From assembly GCA_963281155.1 (NCBI GenBank), contig CAUJLY010000002.1, positions 5,828,001-5,892,000 on the forward strand: DNA of 64,000 nt, in the 5' to 3' direction. Source of the DNA: Rhabditophanes sp. KR3021. Taxonomy: Eukaryota; Nematoda; Chromadorea; Rhabditida; Alloionematidae. Positions 44,657 through 56,591 of the stretch are shown in pieces (position 1 is the first letter of the stretch; each line of letters opens with the position of its first letter). The position numbers and the translations under genes are program-made. The notes beneath the pieces were generated by a model. It saw nothing but the letters and a program-made list of their open reading frames with translations. It made no database searches and was not told the origin of the DNA.

Positions 44657-45262
44657 TCAGTAACAGATTTTCATCTTTTTCATTAATTTAACAAATTCGC
44701 TAATTGATAGGAGGCCGTCGTCATGGATATCAGCTTTGATGAAGAGTTTTTCTAACAAATCTTCTGTCTCTTCGTTAATCATTTCTTTTAAGATTTGTTT
44801 GATGTCATCTGGAAATTTATCTTTATTATCAGTCAAGTGAGTAATGCAAACCTAATCTAATGCCTCCGTCATCTTCTGCAACTTCATGATAAATATCTTC
44901 TACTTGTTCCTTGGTAAAAAGACCTCGGAATGGATTCCTCATGTAATTAACAAATGCAGCAAGATTAATTTTTCCTTGGCCTGGAGAGTAAAAATGTATG
45001 TAAATATGGTCAAAATGTGTGTACCTTCAACATCAATTTCTTCAAAGATAAAATCTAATTCTTTCTTAGTTGGCTCGACGTTGATGGTTCGCAAGAGAAC
45101 GGACATTTCAGCACGAGCAAGTAGGCCATCTTGGTCAACATCAAGTAATTGAAAGGCTGAAGCTAATTCTGGAAAAGTTTTAATTTTAATTAAAGTCAAA
45201 ATGCACAACAAATTACCTTCATCGGAAAGAACAATTCTATTGTCTAATAAGGATGCGCTCAT
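44657..45262 (-). CDS. EF-hand calcium-binding protein (calmodulin-like)
   Basis: Four exons: 45217-45262, 45025-45168, 44852-44980 and 44657-44820, all phase 1, giving 160 residues. The first full loop is DVDQDGLLARAE, a canonical calcium-binding EF loop. The second is DVEGQGKINLAAF, lacking most ligands. The third region is degenerate (EVAEDDGGIRLDKF). The fourth, DIHDDGLLSISEF, is canonical. So two of four loops should bind calcium, in hands 1 and 4. The third intron is only 31 nt (44821-44851), ending AAAG. Which calmodulin-superfamily member this is cannot be told. Confidence 0.85.
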
Positions 45263-47110
45263 CTTTTACTTTATTGAATAAATTCCCTTGATAATAGTTA
45301 GAATATAGTGGGCTAAATTAAGCTAAAACAAAAGGAAAATTAAGAAATACACTCTATAATGAATAATATAGTTAATGCAAAAAATAACACTCTTTGCCAT
45401 CTCCTTTTTCGCATCAAATCTCTTTTTTGTAAATAATAAAAAAGTATATTTAAATGACTTTAGGGAGTGCCTTTAATATATTAATGAAAATGCATGTATT
45501 CTGTTTATTTAAAAAGTTCATTTTCTCTCGAGCCCAAAATTGCTTAAGCTATTTATAAAAAGTGCGAACTTTAAATGAAAGAGTGTTAATAAATGTGTAG
45601 ATGATGATGTTTGGAAGGAAATAAACAATGAAACATGTATTCACCGAGAAAGTCTGTATCATGTATAATATATAGAAAAGAATGTGTAAGCAATATGAAT
45701 GATAAAATGTTTGAAAGTATTTTACGTTTTGACTGTTCAAAGGGCGGGGGTTGTCAAAAATGAATATTTATGATATCAATAGTATACTGATTGATATGGA
45801 TGTTTTTTGTTTGCAGCTCAAAGCCAATTATTAACCAAATGTAGTCTTAAACTATCAGCTTAATTGGATTCTGGGAGACAACTTTGTTTGAGTTTCAAAA
45901 CAAAAAAACATAACTTTTAAATAACAATCATTTGTATAGGAGTGAGAGAGGGTATAATGTATTTAAATATAGAAACAATTTTTATATGGTTGTTTGATAA
46001 ATATAAATATTTAGTGTGGTTAAAAATGTTATGACAAAGACCTACAAAATAGAGTTCCTTTGGGAGAAGGGCAAAAGTTTTGTTTTTGAAACATCAAAAA
46101 TATTAAGAATGAGTGTACTTAAATGGTGTTGTATCCCTTTATATTTAATAAATTGTAGCCTTATCGCAGCCTCGAAAACTTGTTAACTATAGTTTAAGAT
46201 TTTTTTAAATGCTAAAAAATAGGTTCTGGTCTCTGTTTGAAGAGATAAAGGCAAATGGTGTGTATTTTATAAGACATTTATCAGTTGTCAGGCTTGTTGC
46301 GCCTTTCTAATGACAGAGTATAATGTAGGGTGTCAAAGAAATAACTGAGATTATGTAATGAGTCAAGATAAATGCGTGAATTTGGTTCTAAAAATAACTA
46401 AATACTAACAAAAAATAAAAATAATTCATCAACATTTTTTGATGCTCATGCTTGAAACGAGTAAAACTATAGAGAATTAGAGGTCGTATCGCTCTTTTGG
46501 TCTAGCAAATGGGCAACATATTTTTGCTGATTACTAAATTAATGGATAAACTACTACAAGTACTTCTTCATACTTTTTGAGTTATAGTTTTGTGTGTCGT
46601 TTTATAGTTATACTTTTGACTTGAAAAATGGCCCAACGACACAACCATTGGGTTCCAATAGATAGTGCACATTTAATTGGACCCAATAGTGAGCAACACT
46701 AAAGGGTAAATTATTAAATAATGTATAGTTTGATTTTTTTAAATCTGAAACCACATGCTTGTGATAAAAGCAAAGATAAAGCCAATTAGAAAGTGCTTCA
46801 AAGTGGCTCTAAACACAATTATGTATGAAAATATTTATTTAAAATGTTTAATTTAATCAAGATCTTTGATGTTGCCACTTTTTCGCTATTTACATACTCT
46901 TGTTTTTTGTGTTTCGCTCTTTTGGTTCATTTGATTAGAATAAAAATATTTTAATCAAATAAAGAACGTTGTAATTTAAACATCAAATCAAATTGTTTAG
47001 TTGTTGTCAGTTTGATGCTATTTAAAACTATAAACAGTCTATAGTTACAACAAAATACTTCAGCAAACTTGTTTAATGTTTTTGTATTGCGATGATTAGA
47101 TTGGCACAAT
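45263..47110. other. Intergenic
   Basis: About 1.85 kb of AT-rich sequence upstream of the EF-hand gene and after the 3' end of the CDF gene. A 63-codon minus-strand ORF at 45549-45740 has no features of a real gene. Nothing recognised. Confidence 0.5.
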
Positions 47111-48335
47111 TCAATTTTGAGAAGATGTGTTTTGTTCCTGGATAGTTGTTGCCTCTTCAGCTTCTCCATGAACAAAGGCCCTTTCAACAAAATCTAGTTC
47201 TTCGAGGGATTCTTGCAAACCTTTGAGAATGTTATCAGACTGTTTCAAAGTCATGTTCTCATCCAATTTTACATAAATTTCGATTAAATGCTTGAGGCCT
47301 ATGTAGTAAACTAGAACATTCTCAATCGACTTTATATCTTGATGATAGTGCATAGAAACATTGATAACTCTGGAGATAAGGTCACGATCAGCAGACCTTC
47401 CTAGCAGAACTTGGGAATGTTCTAATCCAGTTGAGAACCAGGTTGTCAAAATATACAGACTCACTATGATCGCTCCACCGACATCTGCATAAACGAAATA
47501 ATAAGTATTAATAAAGACACATAATAAAGAAAATGAATTTGAAATGATATCGTTTCGTGAATCCATGGAAAGAATTTGGATAGATTGTGATGATGAATAC
47601 CGTCTCAATCCATAATAAAGCATTGTTTTGATGACAATAGTTGAAACCATTATAATAATTGAAGCTAAGTCTAGGTGCGTCGTGACATTATCTTCGATAA
47701 TTGATTTTAGAGCTTGGATAATTATTTGAATCAAAGAGATGCCCATAATTGTGGCTATAATGATCTAGAAAACACTTTCATTAATCAAATCAAATTCCGA
47801 CTTACCAAAGCAAGTGGCTCTAGCCTATTTCGTCCTCTTGGATAATCATATGATTTGGTATTATTTATTTTGCCCGAAATAACAAATATTATGAAACTAG
47901 CACAGCAATCTACAACTGAATCTAAAACTGTACTCAGAATGCTCAAGGATCCAACCAAATAAACGGCTATACTTTTAGAAACAATTAACCCAATATTAAT
48001 TAATAAGCTTACTAGAGCGACGTTCTTTTCAACCGATTTGGAAATTTCAGTTGATGGTTTAAGTGATTCATTAGCTTCAGAACCATGAAAAGCACAATGT
48101 TCAACATTACTGAATTTCCTCTTTTCCGAAAAATACTTTTCTTTGATCCTCTAAACGAGTAAATTACCTTAATTATAATTTAACTTACATTTGAAATAGC
48201 CAGATCATTTGCAAAAGCTTCTTTTAACTGATTATTCCTTTCATTAAAGGCAACTATACTTTTCCTTGGCTTCTTAACTAACTTAATTTCTTCCTTTCCA
48301 ATTGTTTTTTCCTTGTCCATAACTTTCGAATCCAT
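47111..48335 (-). CDS. Cation diffusion facilitator, manganese-type (DxxxD)
   Basis: Exons 48189-48335, 47806-48150 and 47111-47764, all phase 0, give 381 residues. After a basic N-terminal tail the membrane part begins with VSLLINIGLIVSKSIAVYL. Helix II has DSVVDCCASFI and helix V has DSRNDIISNSF. Two DxxxD motifs, rather than the HxxxD of zinc carriers, mark the Mn-CDF subfamily. The link YDYPRGRNRLEPLALIII after helix II is also typical of that group. The cytosolic C-domain (VLVYYIGLKHLIEIYVKLDE, then MTLKQSDNILKGLQESLEEL) is complete. It probably exports manganese from cytosol into vesicles or the cell exterior. Introns are 41 and 38 nt. Confidence 0.88.
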
Positions 48336-48557
48336 AAATAGTACACAAACCCAACCAATTAAATCGAAAAGATGCTTTAAAGGGTCACCTTCTTAACAAT
48401 AAATTTTTATCGCCTACAGAATGATTGTACAAACAACGGGCAACGCTTATCTTTAAAGATAAAATATTTCATATCAAAGTGCAAACAAAAAACAATCTAC
48501 TACAAGCAACAATATGGACCAAAAATAATTTATTGCTATTAATGTACATACACCTTT

Positions 48558-50162
48558 TTACTGTCTTTTTCCATTAATCAAAATCTTCTTAATCTCCTTG
48601 ACGACTTCCTTGCACTGGTTTTCTCCGGCTTCAGCCTGCCTTGCTTCCTGAATAGTCAATCTAGCTGGAGCTAATTTGAAGGCGAAGGTATGTTGGACAA
48701 ATTGACATGAGTAAGATAATAAATTCATGCATGCTATTTGTTCTTGGATCAAACCTGACCTACAACTGTTTTCTTTTTCAATTGATAGGCCTAGTTTGCC
48801 AAAGAAAGTTTCTACTTTCACCCAATGTTTCTTTTCTTTTTTGAGGTAGCATTGTTCTATTCTAGGGCCGAGTAAATTAATTAATTCGATTTCTTTCCCG
48901 TTTTTGAGGAGATTTTTGGGGAACTTTTGGTAGAAGAGATCGGCGATGTAACGGGAGTCGCGGGGGCATTCGTCTAGTTTGTAAGTTTCTTCGAAGAAGA
49001 GAGTAGATTGGTCAAAAGTAGTTGGGCCGGATGTGGAATCACTTAAGTCTAGGACATCTTTATTTTGATGAATTATCTGTGGTGCAGGTGAAATTGAAAT
49101 CTTGGGAGAATCATTTTGTGGTGGGTTAAATGAAGTAGTGGCTGCTTTAGCCTTCGCTTCATAAGAAGAAGCGGTTGGTGCCTGTGGAAGAATTATTCTT
49201 TCGCCGGAAGGTGAAATTTGCTCAGGGGCATCATCGACTGAAGAGCCGAAGAAAGCTGAGGCGATTGGAGCTGGTTGGGGCAATGGGATTGGTCCAAATA
49301 GGGGGGAAGATGGGATACTTTGCATATCGTTTTCACGGCCAATTTGGGGCGTTTGGGGAATTCCATTTAATTCGAGGACTGGGGGAATTTCAACTAGTGT
49401 TGGAAGATATTGAGTTCCGGATGGTCTGACTAGTTGTGGAACGGGAATGCTTTGTTGGGAGTTTATTGTCTGCTGTTGAGTTGCTTGGGGTTGACTGTTC
49501 TGTCGGTTAATTTGGGTTTGACCGTTCTGTTGGCTGACTTGTGGTTGAATATTTTGTTGTTGATTAACTTGGGATGGAATATTTTGTTGTTGATTAACTT
49601 GGGATGGAATATTTTGTTGTTGATTAACTTGGGATGGAATATTTTGTTGTTGATTAACTTGGGGTTGAATATTTTGTTGTTGATTACTCTGAACTGGAAT
49701 TCTAAAATGTTCCTCACTACTTTTTGTATTCTCTCGACTGCCCTGAAGCCTAACATTCTGTTGTAAATTCAAATTACTAGGCAAATACACTGGTCTGGCA
49801 AAAATAGCCGGCTTAATTCTTGAGGTAGCCGATGAAGGTACCATCACTGGCGACTGAATCATAATCGGTGCAGAAGGCTCTTGAACTTTTTGGACAAACA
49901 ACGGCAATTGAGGTACAATTTGTTTAATTTTATTAATTTTTTGTAGCTCTTGCTTGAGGATGTTGTTTCCATGTGCTTTTTTAGCATCATACTGGTGACT
50001 AGGCTTCACAAAATTACCTGCATCATCTTGGAATGAAAAGATGGGATCTTCAGAGGGTAAGTGGGAAGGTAAGTCAAATTTAGAGTCCGAAAAGGATCTG
50101 TACTGGCAAAAGGATTGACTCGTCAAATTTAATAATAATATTAATATTAGTAAAGCTTTCAT
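48558..50162 (-). CDS. Secreted Gln-rich repeat protein with C-terminal Cys domain
   Basis: Single exon, 534 residues. It has a signal peptide (MKALLILILLLNLTSQSFCQ). The middle is Pro/Gln/Ser-rich and contains tandem ten-residue repeats of the type VNQQQNIPSQ (about residues 160-210). The last 140 residues form a separate domain with six or more cysteines: LDECPRDSRYIADLFYQKFP, IEQCYLKKEKKHWVKVE, ENSCRSGLIQEQIACM, YSCQFVQHTF and GENQCKEVVKEIKK. This resembles small helical Cys domains of nematode secreted proteins, but no named family was recognised. Possibly an extracellular matrix, cuticle or eggshell component, which is inference. Confidence 0.75.
   Translation of the reverse strand: MKALLILILLLNLTSQSFCQYRSFSDSKFDLPSHLPSEDPIFSFQDDAGNFVKPSHQYDAKKAHGNNILKQELQKINKIKQIVPQLPLFVQKVQEPSAPIMIQSPVMVPSSATSRIKPAIFARPVYLPSNLNLQQNVRLQGSRENTKSSEEHFRIPVQSNQQQNIQPQVNQQQNIPSQVNQQQNIPSQVNQQQNIPSQVNQQQNIQPQVSQQNGQTQINRQNSQPQATQQQTINSQQSIPVPQLVRPSGTQYLPTLVEIPPVLELNGIPQTPQIGRENDMQSIPSSPLFGPIPLPQPAPIASAFFGSSVDDAPEQISPSGERIILPQAPTASSYEAKAKAATTSFNPPQNDSPKISISPAPQIIHQNKDVLDLSDSTSGPTTFDQSTLFFEETYKLDECPRDSRYIADLFYQKFPKNLLKNGKEIELINLLGPRIEQCYLKKEKKHWVKVETFFGKLGLSIEKENSCRSGLIQEQIACMNLLSYSCQFVQHTFAFKLAPARLTIQEARQAEAGENQCKEVVKEIKKILINGKRQ
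49531..49700. repeat. 30-bp tandem repeat inside a coding region
   Basis: Four nearly identical 30-bp units begin at 49561, 49591, 49621 and 49651 (first bases TGATTAACTT), with partial units on both sides. Being ten codons each, they keep the frame and encode QQQ-rich decapeptides. Copy number is likely to vary between individuals. Confidence 0.9.
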
Positions 50163-51214
50163 TCTGCAAGTAATTGAAACAAAAGTGAAATGAATAAATA
50201 AGGATGCAAAATATTAATAAATAGATTTAAATTGACGTACTATGGAAGAATTTCCAGTATCATCAATAAAATTTGTCGGAACACAAAACAAAGAGAAATA
50301 TTATGATAATAGTCGTGTTAACCAGAGTGTGATTTATGAGAAAGTATATATTTATTTATCAGCGCAAATTGGTGAAAAGTTAGTATATAGATATAAAAGA
50401 ACAAGACAGGATGGATATAACAAAATACAAACGATCTGGATAGATCAACGGATTTCAGATTAAATATCTTCCATAAGGTCATGCCTTCTTTTCTTTAACT
50501 GGTATATTATGTTCTTTAATCATAAACTGTATGCCCATTGTATTTTTGGAAAGGAAGACACATAATAGTCGTAACTTTTTGACTTTCATGCATCGTCTTT
50601 TGTCACCAAGGTGTGTAGGTAAGATTTAGCAACAAACTATGACAAATATTTGTTACTTAAATGTAGATCGCCGGTTTCGGAAAAAATGGAATTTCAACCG
50701 TTGTTTAATTGGATATTTGACGTTAACAATCCATCCACTAAATTGAAACATTCAATCTAATGCACCAAAAAAAGTTCCTATCTAATAATGAAAGGTAAAA
50801 GTATTAATTTGGTGCAATAAAAAATTTAACGATATCCATTAAACAAGTTTAATGTAGCAATTGACAACAACATAAATCACCACCTATTGTTTGTAGATTT
50901 AAACAAATGTTCCAAAAAATAAATTACACGCTTCTTTTTTGAATGTATCTATTGAATAGATCTCTCTTTTTATTAATAATTTAATTAATCCTCTTAGTAA
51001 GCCTAAAGGCATTTTACTAGCTTAAAACAATTTACAAGTTGCTTCAGTTCCACACAAATATTTGTTTATTTATTTTAAAAATATGATGTGTGAAGAGTCC
51101 TTAAACAATCACAATAAAACAAGAATTTGTAAATAATTTTTTTATTACATCAAAACCATAAAATAGGAGAAATTATACTCTGTAAAGTCAAACTAATTTA
51201 TTTAAAGGGATGCA
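50163..51214. other. Intergenic
   Basis: Upstream region of the Gln-rich gene and 3' flank of a broken membrane-protein gene. A 73-codon plus-strand ORF at 50242-50463 lacks any recognisable feature and is not called. Otherwise AT-rich sequence. Confidence 0.45.
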
Positions 51215-51818
51215 TTAATTGGACATATTATCAACGACACTGGTAACTGTTGCGCAAACGAGTAAAACAGCAGCAATCATCCAACTTGTCACAAATCAGG
51301 CCCTTTCTCCAACTACAAAATTAAGCAAAGCATCTGCTTTGTTGGCAATTGTGAAATGTGAAGGGTATTTCCAGATCATGTAACATTCGACAGCAACTAC
51401 AATTACCAAAAGGACAGATCGAAATTGTTCAAAGCGTAGATGAGTTCCTGCAGACTGTGTGAACCCCAAAATAAACGCAACTAAGCAAGGGATGCCTACA
51501 CAAAGACATTGTCCGATCAACAGAATCAAAGCCTCTATCCAAATAGTATTCAAAGCTTCTTCATCTCCAGCAGCCATCCTCATATCGAAAAATCCTTTTA
51601 GAGTTTTCCTTCCTTGCTTTATTAGCATCTTGCATAATCTCAATCCATCTCATGAAGCCGAACCCTGAATCATCACATTCAACTTTTACTTTTCCTGTGG
51701 TGACAGACTTCGTTCTGTTGAAAAATCATGGGTCCATTAAAATGAGGTAACTGGCGGCGAGAACGAATCCGAGACATAAGAATCTGATGAGAAAGCTTGA
51801 ACGTACCTGCTCACCCAT
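51215..51818 (-). pseudogene. Recently broken multi-pass membrane protein gene
   Basis: From ATG at 51816-51818 the frame reads MGEQVRSSFLIRFLCLGFVL through SYLILMDP, then an in-frame TGA. It continues in the same frame as FFNRTKSVTTGKVKVECDDS and GFGFMRWIEIMQDANKARK. Near 51570 a frameshift is needed to reach EEALNTIWIEALILLIGQCL, CVGIPCLVAFILGF and FRSVLLVIVVAVECYMIWKY. A second in-frame TGA after VVGERA (51296-51298) is followed by another hydrophobic helix, FVTSWMIAAVLLVCATVTSV, and a TAA at 51215. Four helices in all. Both TGA codons are one transition from CGA (Arg). Family unknown. Either a young pseudogene or a gene with sequence errors. Confidence 0.6.
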
Positions 51819-51991
51819 TATGTTCAAATTCTTTTACGATCATATCTATTTATACTGCAAACTATATTCAAATTTACCTAGCCTTTGTCCTAGTAACTCT
51901 TAGGACGATTGTTGGAAAACTAATTGGAGAGACGAAAGAAACATTTAAAGACGTCATATTTTGATAATTATCCAAACCAGGTATTTCTAAA

Positions 51992-53248
51992 ATGGCTGAA
52001 TTAACCCCGAAGTTGTTCAATGACGAAGTAAGTAAAGGAAAAAAATTATAATGTTAAAAATAAAATTATTTGTAGATTATAAAGCTCAGAGGCGTTTTCC
52101 ACAAGGCCAAAGTTCATTTTGGCCGCAAATCCATCGTTCGTATTAAGAAACTTGAAAAAGGCCACAAACCGGATGCCGCTGAGAAAGTAGTCAAAATCAA
52201 GGAGGAGATGCATTCTCTGGGCCAAGTTAAGCCTGACGAATTATCCAAAGTGGCTTTGATCAACACAAAAACAAGCGATGAATTGCTGACTACGCTTAAA
52301 GGAAAGACTTCTGTAGAAAGGTTGATGGCTAAGCTAATGCTCATACCAGTTTACCAAAAAGAAATTGACTCGTTTAGAGCGAGGTTTCCAAAATGGCATC
52401 AGGAGGTTCCATTTTTACTCCAAAGATTCGGTAATATTTCTAAGACTAAGAACAGTAAGAAGCCGAAGGAGAAGGATATTCTTGTGGAGTTGCGTAAAGC
52501 TTTGGAGCAAGGTAAGAACGTCCCTTCAGTTTCAGTTACAGAGACTGTGAAAGCTAAGGAAAGTGAAAAGTTAGGGAAACAACTTAAAAGAAAGGCCGTT
52601 AATGGAGACCTATCAGCTAAACAACAACGAATTGAGGAGGAGCCATCGGCATCATCTAGTCACCAACTCACCACTGAGCCAGCCAGGGACAAACCAGACA
52701 GGGTATTCATCAAGGGAGCAATCACCACAGACAAGATCAAGAACGAACTTCCAGATAACTTTGAAAGTGGAGAATGTGTCATTAAGAAGATCAAGATGGA
52801 TGACTGTGAGGAGCAATTCAAGGCTCCACTTATAATCCCTAATTTGTTTGATGATGAAGATGAGGAGAGTCCTGTTGTTTCAAGTTCATTCTTTATTGGT
52901 GGTGGTAATGATGAAGAAGACGGGCTAGACATCGACACCCCTAAGCAAAAGAATTCGGAAAAGCCCAAATACAGTCAGAAGATCTTTGAAAATAGAAAAG
53001 GAGCTGGCATGATGAAGAAAGGTAGTACTGGAAAAGCGGCCTTTAAATCGAAGGTAGAAACTCCAAAATCTGCTCGGCAAAAATTCGACTCCAAATCCGC
53101 TCCAAGAACTTTTGACGGGAAGAAAGACTCAGTCAAGACACCGGTCGATGTCAAAGGAAAAATGCACCCTTCATGGATCGCCAAACAAAACGAAAAAGCC
53201 CGCCTCAGTCTCGGATACCAAGGAAAGAAAACTGTCTTCGAAGATTAA
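51992..53248 (+). CDS. SRFBP1/BUD22-like nucleolar protein
   Basis: Exon 1 (51992-52027, 12 codons) joins exon 2 (52076-53248) in phase 0 across a 48-nt intron, giving 402 residues. The N-terminal 110 residues are helical and basic (LRGVFHKAKVHFGRKSIVRI, then KKLEKGHK). The middle is acidic or low complexity (FDDEDEESPVV). The C-terminus reads KMHPSWIAKQNEKARLSLGY, then QGKKTVFED. The combination of HPSW-x-A-K and QGKK-x-F-D/E-D at the end is the BUD22/SRFBP1 (p49/STRAP) signature. Yeast Bud22 acts in 40S ribosome biogenesis; SRFBP1 binds serum response factor. A ribosome-biogenesis role is the safer expectation. Confidence 0.8.
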
Positions 53249-53408
53249 TCTTACCTTTTGTTTTTATTGATATCGTTTGTAATTAATGTTTAATTCCATT
53301 CTCATTATTGTTATCGCTTTTTAATTAGACTCGGAAGAGTATACAAATAAATTGTTTTTTTATTAAAAATCTGTTTAATGTACATATTATCAAAATGGAT
53401 CTTTACAA

Positions 53409-54679
53409 TTAGTATCGAGGATAGTATTGTTGCTGAGGATGCCCATAATTTATGTGTTGTTCTTGGACTGCGTAAGGGTCGCCGTGGTAGTGGTTAGGAG
53501 AGTAGCCGTTGTAAACTTGACCTGGCTGTGGCCCGGAAATCATGGTGTTTACTGGGTATACATGGTTGGACTCGGGGTGGTACTACAATTTATTAATGAT
53601 TAATTATTATTTGAACTTACCTGCAGCTTGTCAACATCAACTAAAGCCCCAATATTTCTGTTATGCATTCTTTGGAACTTGGCAAACATAACAAGAAGAA
53701 GTGAAATCTAAACAATAAAATTAGTTAAACTCCAAGCAATAAAACTAGTTGAATTCCAAACAATAAAATTAGTCGAATTCCAAACAATAAAGTTAATTGA
53801 ATTCCAAACATAAAACGTATTGAATTACAACATCCAAACTTACGTGGAAAAATTGGAAAGCCAACGCAGTAATTCCAACCGTCAATCGTGCCAAGTTTCC
53901 ATAACTTAACCAAAAGATAAAGAAGGTTGAAATCAATCCTCTAATAACCTCGATAACCATCAAACCAATCCATGGTAACAAAAGCCATTCATTATAAATA
54001 GCTAATCCAATTAGACACAGAATAGAGGCAATAATCAAAGCTACCCATAGAAAAACATTCACCAAAAGGAGAGTATATCTAGCTATAAAAAAAGAAATGC
54101 AATCATTGTTCAAGGTTATAATTAAGATATTTTAAATAAATTAGTTTTAAATGATTGATGTTTATGATCAGAGTCTGACCTTGAGGAATAATGCCTTAAT
54201 GGGATAAATAAACAAATTTACGTCATAGAACTTTTTGAGCTAATTGGTTAAATACTAGTTTAACTTACTTTCTTTTTCAAATTTCATTTCTTCTGCATAG
54301 AGGCCTAGACCGCAATGGTATGAGGTAGTGTCTTCGACAATTACTGTGGTTGTTCCTTCGTGGAAAACGAGCTTGCGATTTTCTAGATAAAAGATTATTT
54401 AAATTACTTTTTTTGGATTAATGACATACCGGCTCTTATTTTTCCCATTGCTTCCAGCTCACATGAAGTAAAGTGCGATTTGTCTCCGTTTTGTGTAGTA
54501 TCTGACAGACCCCATAAACCTAGCCCAACTAGGATAGAAAAAAGCAACTAATAATTATACACATTAAAAGTAATATTCACATATTCCAAACATACCAAAG
54601 TATATAGTGCTGTAAAGACGGTTCCTGGAGTTAATCCGCAACAACAGCACCTTCTAATCTGGACCTCAACTTTAGCCAT
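53409..54679 (-). CDS. Tetraspan membrane protein, LAPTM-like layout
   Basis: Six exons (54596-54679, 54430-54547, 54269-54382, 53844-54082, 53621-53707, 53409-53582) keep phase throughout and give 271 residues. The N-terminus has a cysteine cluster (IRRCCCCGLTPGTVFTALYT) just before helix 1. An extracellular loop carries two cysteines (FTSCELEAMG, SYHCGLGLY). Three further helices follow (YTLLLVNVFLWVALIIASIL, LPWIGLMVIEVIRGLISTFF, LARLTVGITALAFQFFH), and a Tyr/Pro/His-rich cytosolic tail ending QQYYPRY. The RCCCC start and four-helix plan recall lysosomal LAPTM and similar nematode proteins, but this is general resemblance. The fourth intron holds a 24-bp minisatellite. Confidence 0.78.
53708..53843. 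repeat. 24-bp minisatellite in an intron
   Basis: The 136-nt intron of the tetraspan gene consists almost entirely of about five diverged copies of a 24-bp unit beginning AAACAATAAAATTAGTCGAA. Because 24 is a multiple of three, one minus-strand frame stays open and would encode repeats of an LLFGIQL-type hydrophobic octapeptide. It is bounded by good splice sites, so it is treated as intron. Confidence 0.85.
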
Positions 54680-56591
54680 CTTGCTTCAATTAATATATAG
54701 ATCCTTACTAATTTATTGTGTCTAAAAAGTTATGAATAACCACTTTTAGCACAAAGAAAGTTTTAATAACAATAAGTGTCGCCCAACCTTGATCTAAAAA
54801 AGTGGAAGGACTCTTGGGTTGAAAGCAATTATAGGTGCACTTTTGCAAACAATTAAACGCATGATTCAAGTTGAATCTTCTTGAAAATACGTATGCATTA
54901 ATTAAGTCAACAATAAATTGATGAATTAGTTATACTCAATTTTATTAAAGGTAATTTTGTTTAATCAAAAAACATCTTACCCAACTTTTTGTTAAGCAAG
55001 ATCAATTTGAATAAACACAAAAATACAAAGCATTTATAAAATTTATGCACATGCGCAGCCTGAAATCGTACATATAATCATACAATATCATTCCTATCAA
55101 ACTATCTTTTTAATGGTGTAGGCAAAATTACTTTGTCAGTGGGGGATATATGGTGCAAGTAATATCACGTCTCTAACCACAATATTATTGTACATGAGTA
55201 AGGTGAATTTGAATGAATATTAAAGAGAGAACCTTTAAGGTAACAAAATCTAACCTATCTTGTCGCAACAAATGAAAAGTGTTATCAAATATATTTGATA
55301 TAAGTATGAACAAAACAGTTTCTGGTATCATTTTAATTCGGATGCGTCATTGTGCGTATGTGAATTATAATAACCTTTGTCACCACCACAAATATAAACT
55401 AACTACTTACTTATACATTTTTGTGATATTGTACAAAAGTTTCTATCCCAACACCCGAAAAGAGTAATGAATACACAAACAATTGGATAAAATAAACACA
55501 TTCCGAAGATTCACTACTAACCATGTTAAGCAAAAAGTATTAAACGCAATTACTAAAGGTGTATTAATATTAATGTGTATACATACTGCGCAAGTCTTAT
55601 CACAAAACACGTTTATATTTAGATATTTGGAGGTATTTGTAGGCGATAAGTTATGATGTCTTTATAAGGGTACTTTGACTAAATTACAAGATCAAACATA
55701 TTAAGATGTTATATGTGAACATATTAATGTGTTATTTGTTTATTTAAGTCTCACTCAAGTTTAGAGACATTTTAATCAAAAATCAAGGAAAGAATCCAAA
55801 AATGATATCTTTTCATAGAAAGACATTAAATAACAACAAAAATATTCTTGTTTTGAATGAAGATTGATGGACAATTTTGTTTATTTATAAACTTGTCTGC
55901 ATTTCCGACAAAACTATACACAAATGGATATGTGAAAGAGTTTTAATAATGAGTGTATCTACAATCATCAAGATAAATTACTTTCTTCAGGTTTCCAATT
56001 TCGGGCATTTATTTGGTCATTATACCTGATGTTGATTAAATTGGGTCAAAATTGGTGTACGGGTGAGGATTAATTCTGTGAAAGGACTTTTACTATTTGA
56101 AATTATACAACACTTACTAAAAAGATTATCTTTGATCAAATCAATTTGATTAGACTGAATTTCACTTTCAAACTATCACCATTATCCAATGCACATCCTT
56201 TATAATTACATATATACTTTGTCTTTCTTATCAATTTATCAGTCTCAAAGGAAAAAGTCTAACTGATATGTTGATAGTAAATAATAACCCTTTAATGAAA
56301 AATCACTAACTTGGTTATTACGAATTGAAAAATTAATATACACAATTTTACATGTACAGCTGTTGAAAGTTACTTTCTTTCTCACAACAACCCCCTTGCT
56401 TTTTTAAATAGAAAGCAACCAATAAACTTTAGTCAAACGTTTAAACTTAACTATCTTTCTTTGTAAGACATTAATACATTTGACTTGGCTTCAAAGGCCA
56501 TCCGTCAACACAATTTTATTTATTATTATTAACAAGACGAACAACATCATTAAAGATCGTTCTTTTTTATTCATACTATTTTACATTAATA
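54680..56591. other. Divergent intergenic region
   Basis: About 1.9 kb between the divergent tetraspan (minus) and RUN-domain (plus) genes. AT-rich, no gene or repeat recognised. It should hold both promoters. Confidence 0.5.

Noticed and set aside
50242..50463. Plus-strand 73-codon ORF upstream of the Gln-rich gene
   Set aside because: Lies in the presumed promoter, with no recognisable motif or splice context.
55279..55467. Plus-strand 62-codon ORF in the divergent intergenic region
   Set aside because: No motif, no splice context, AT-rich.
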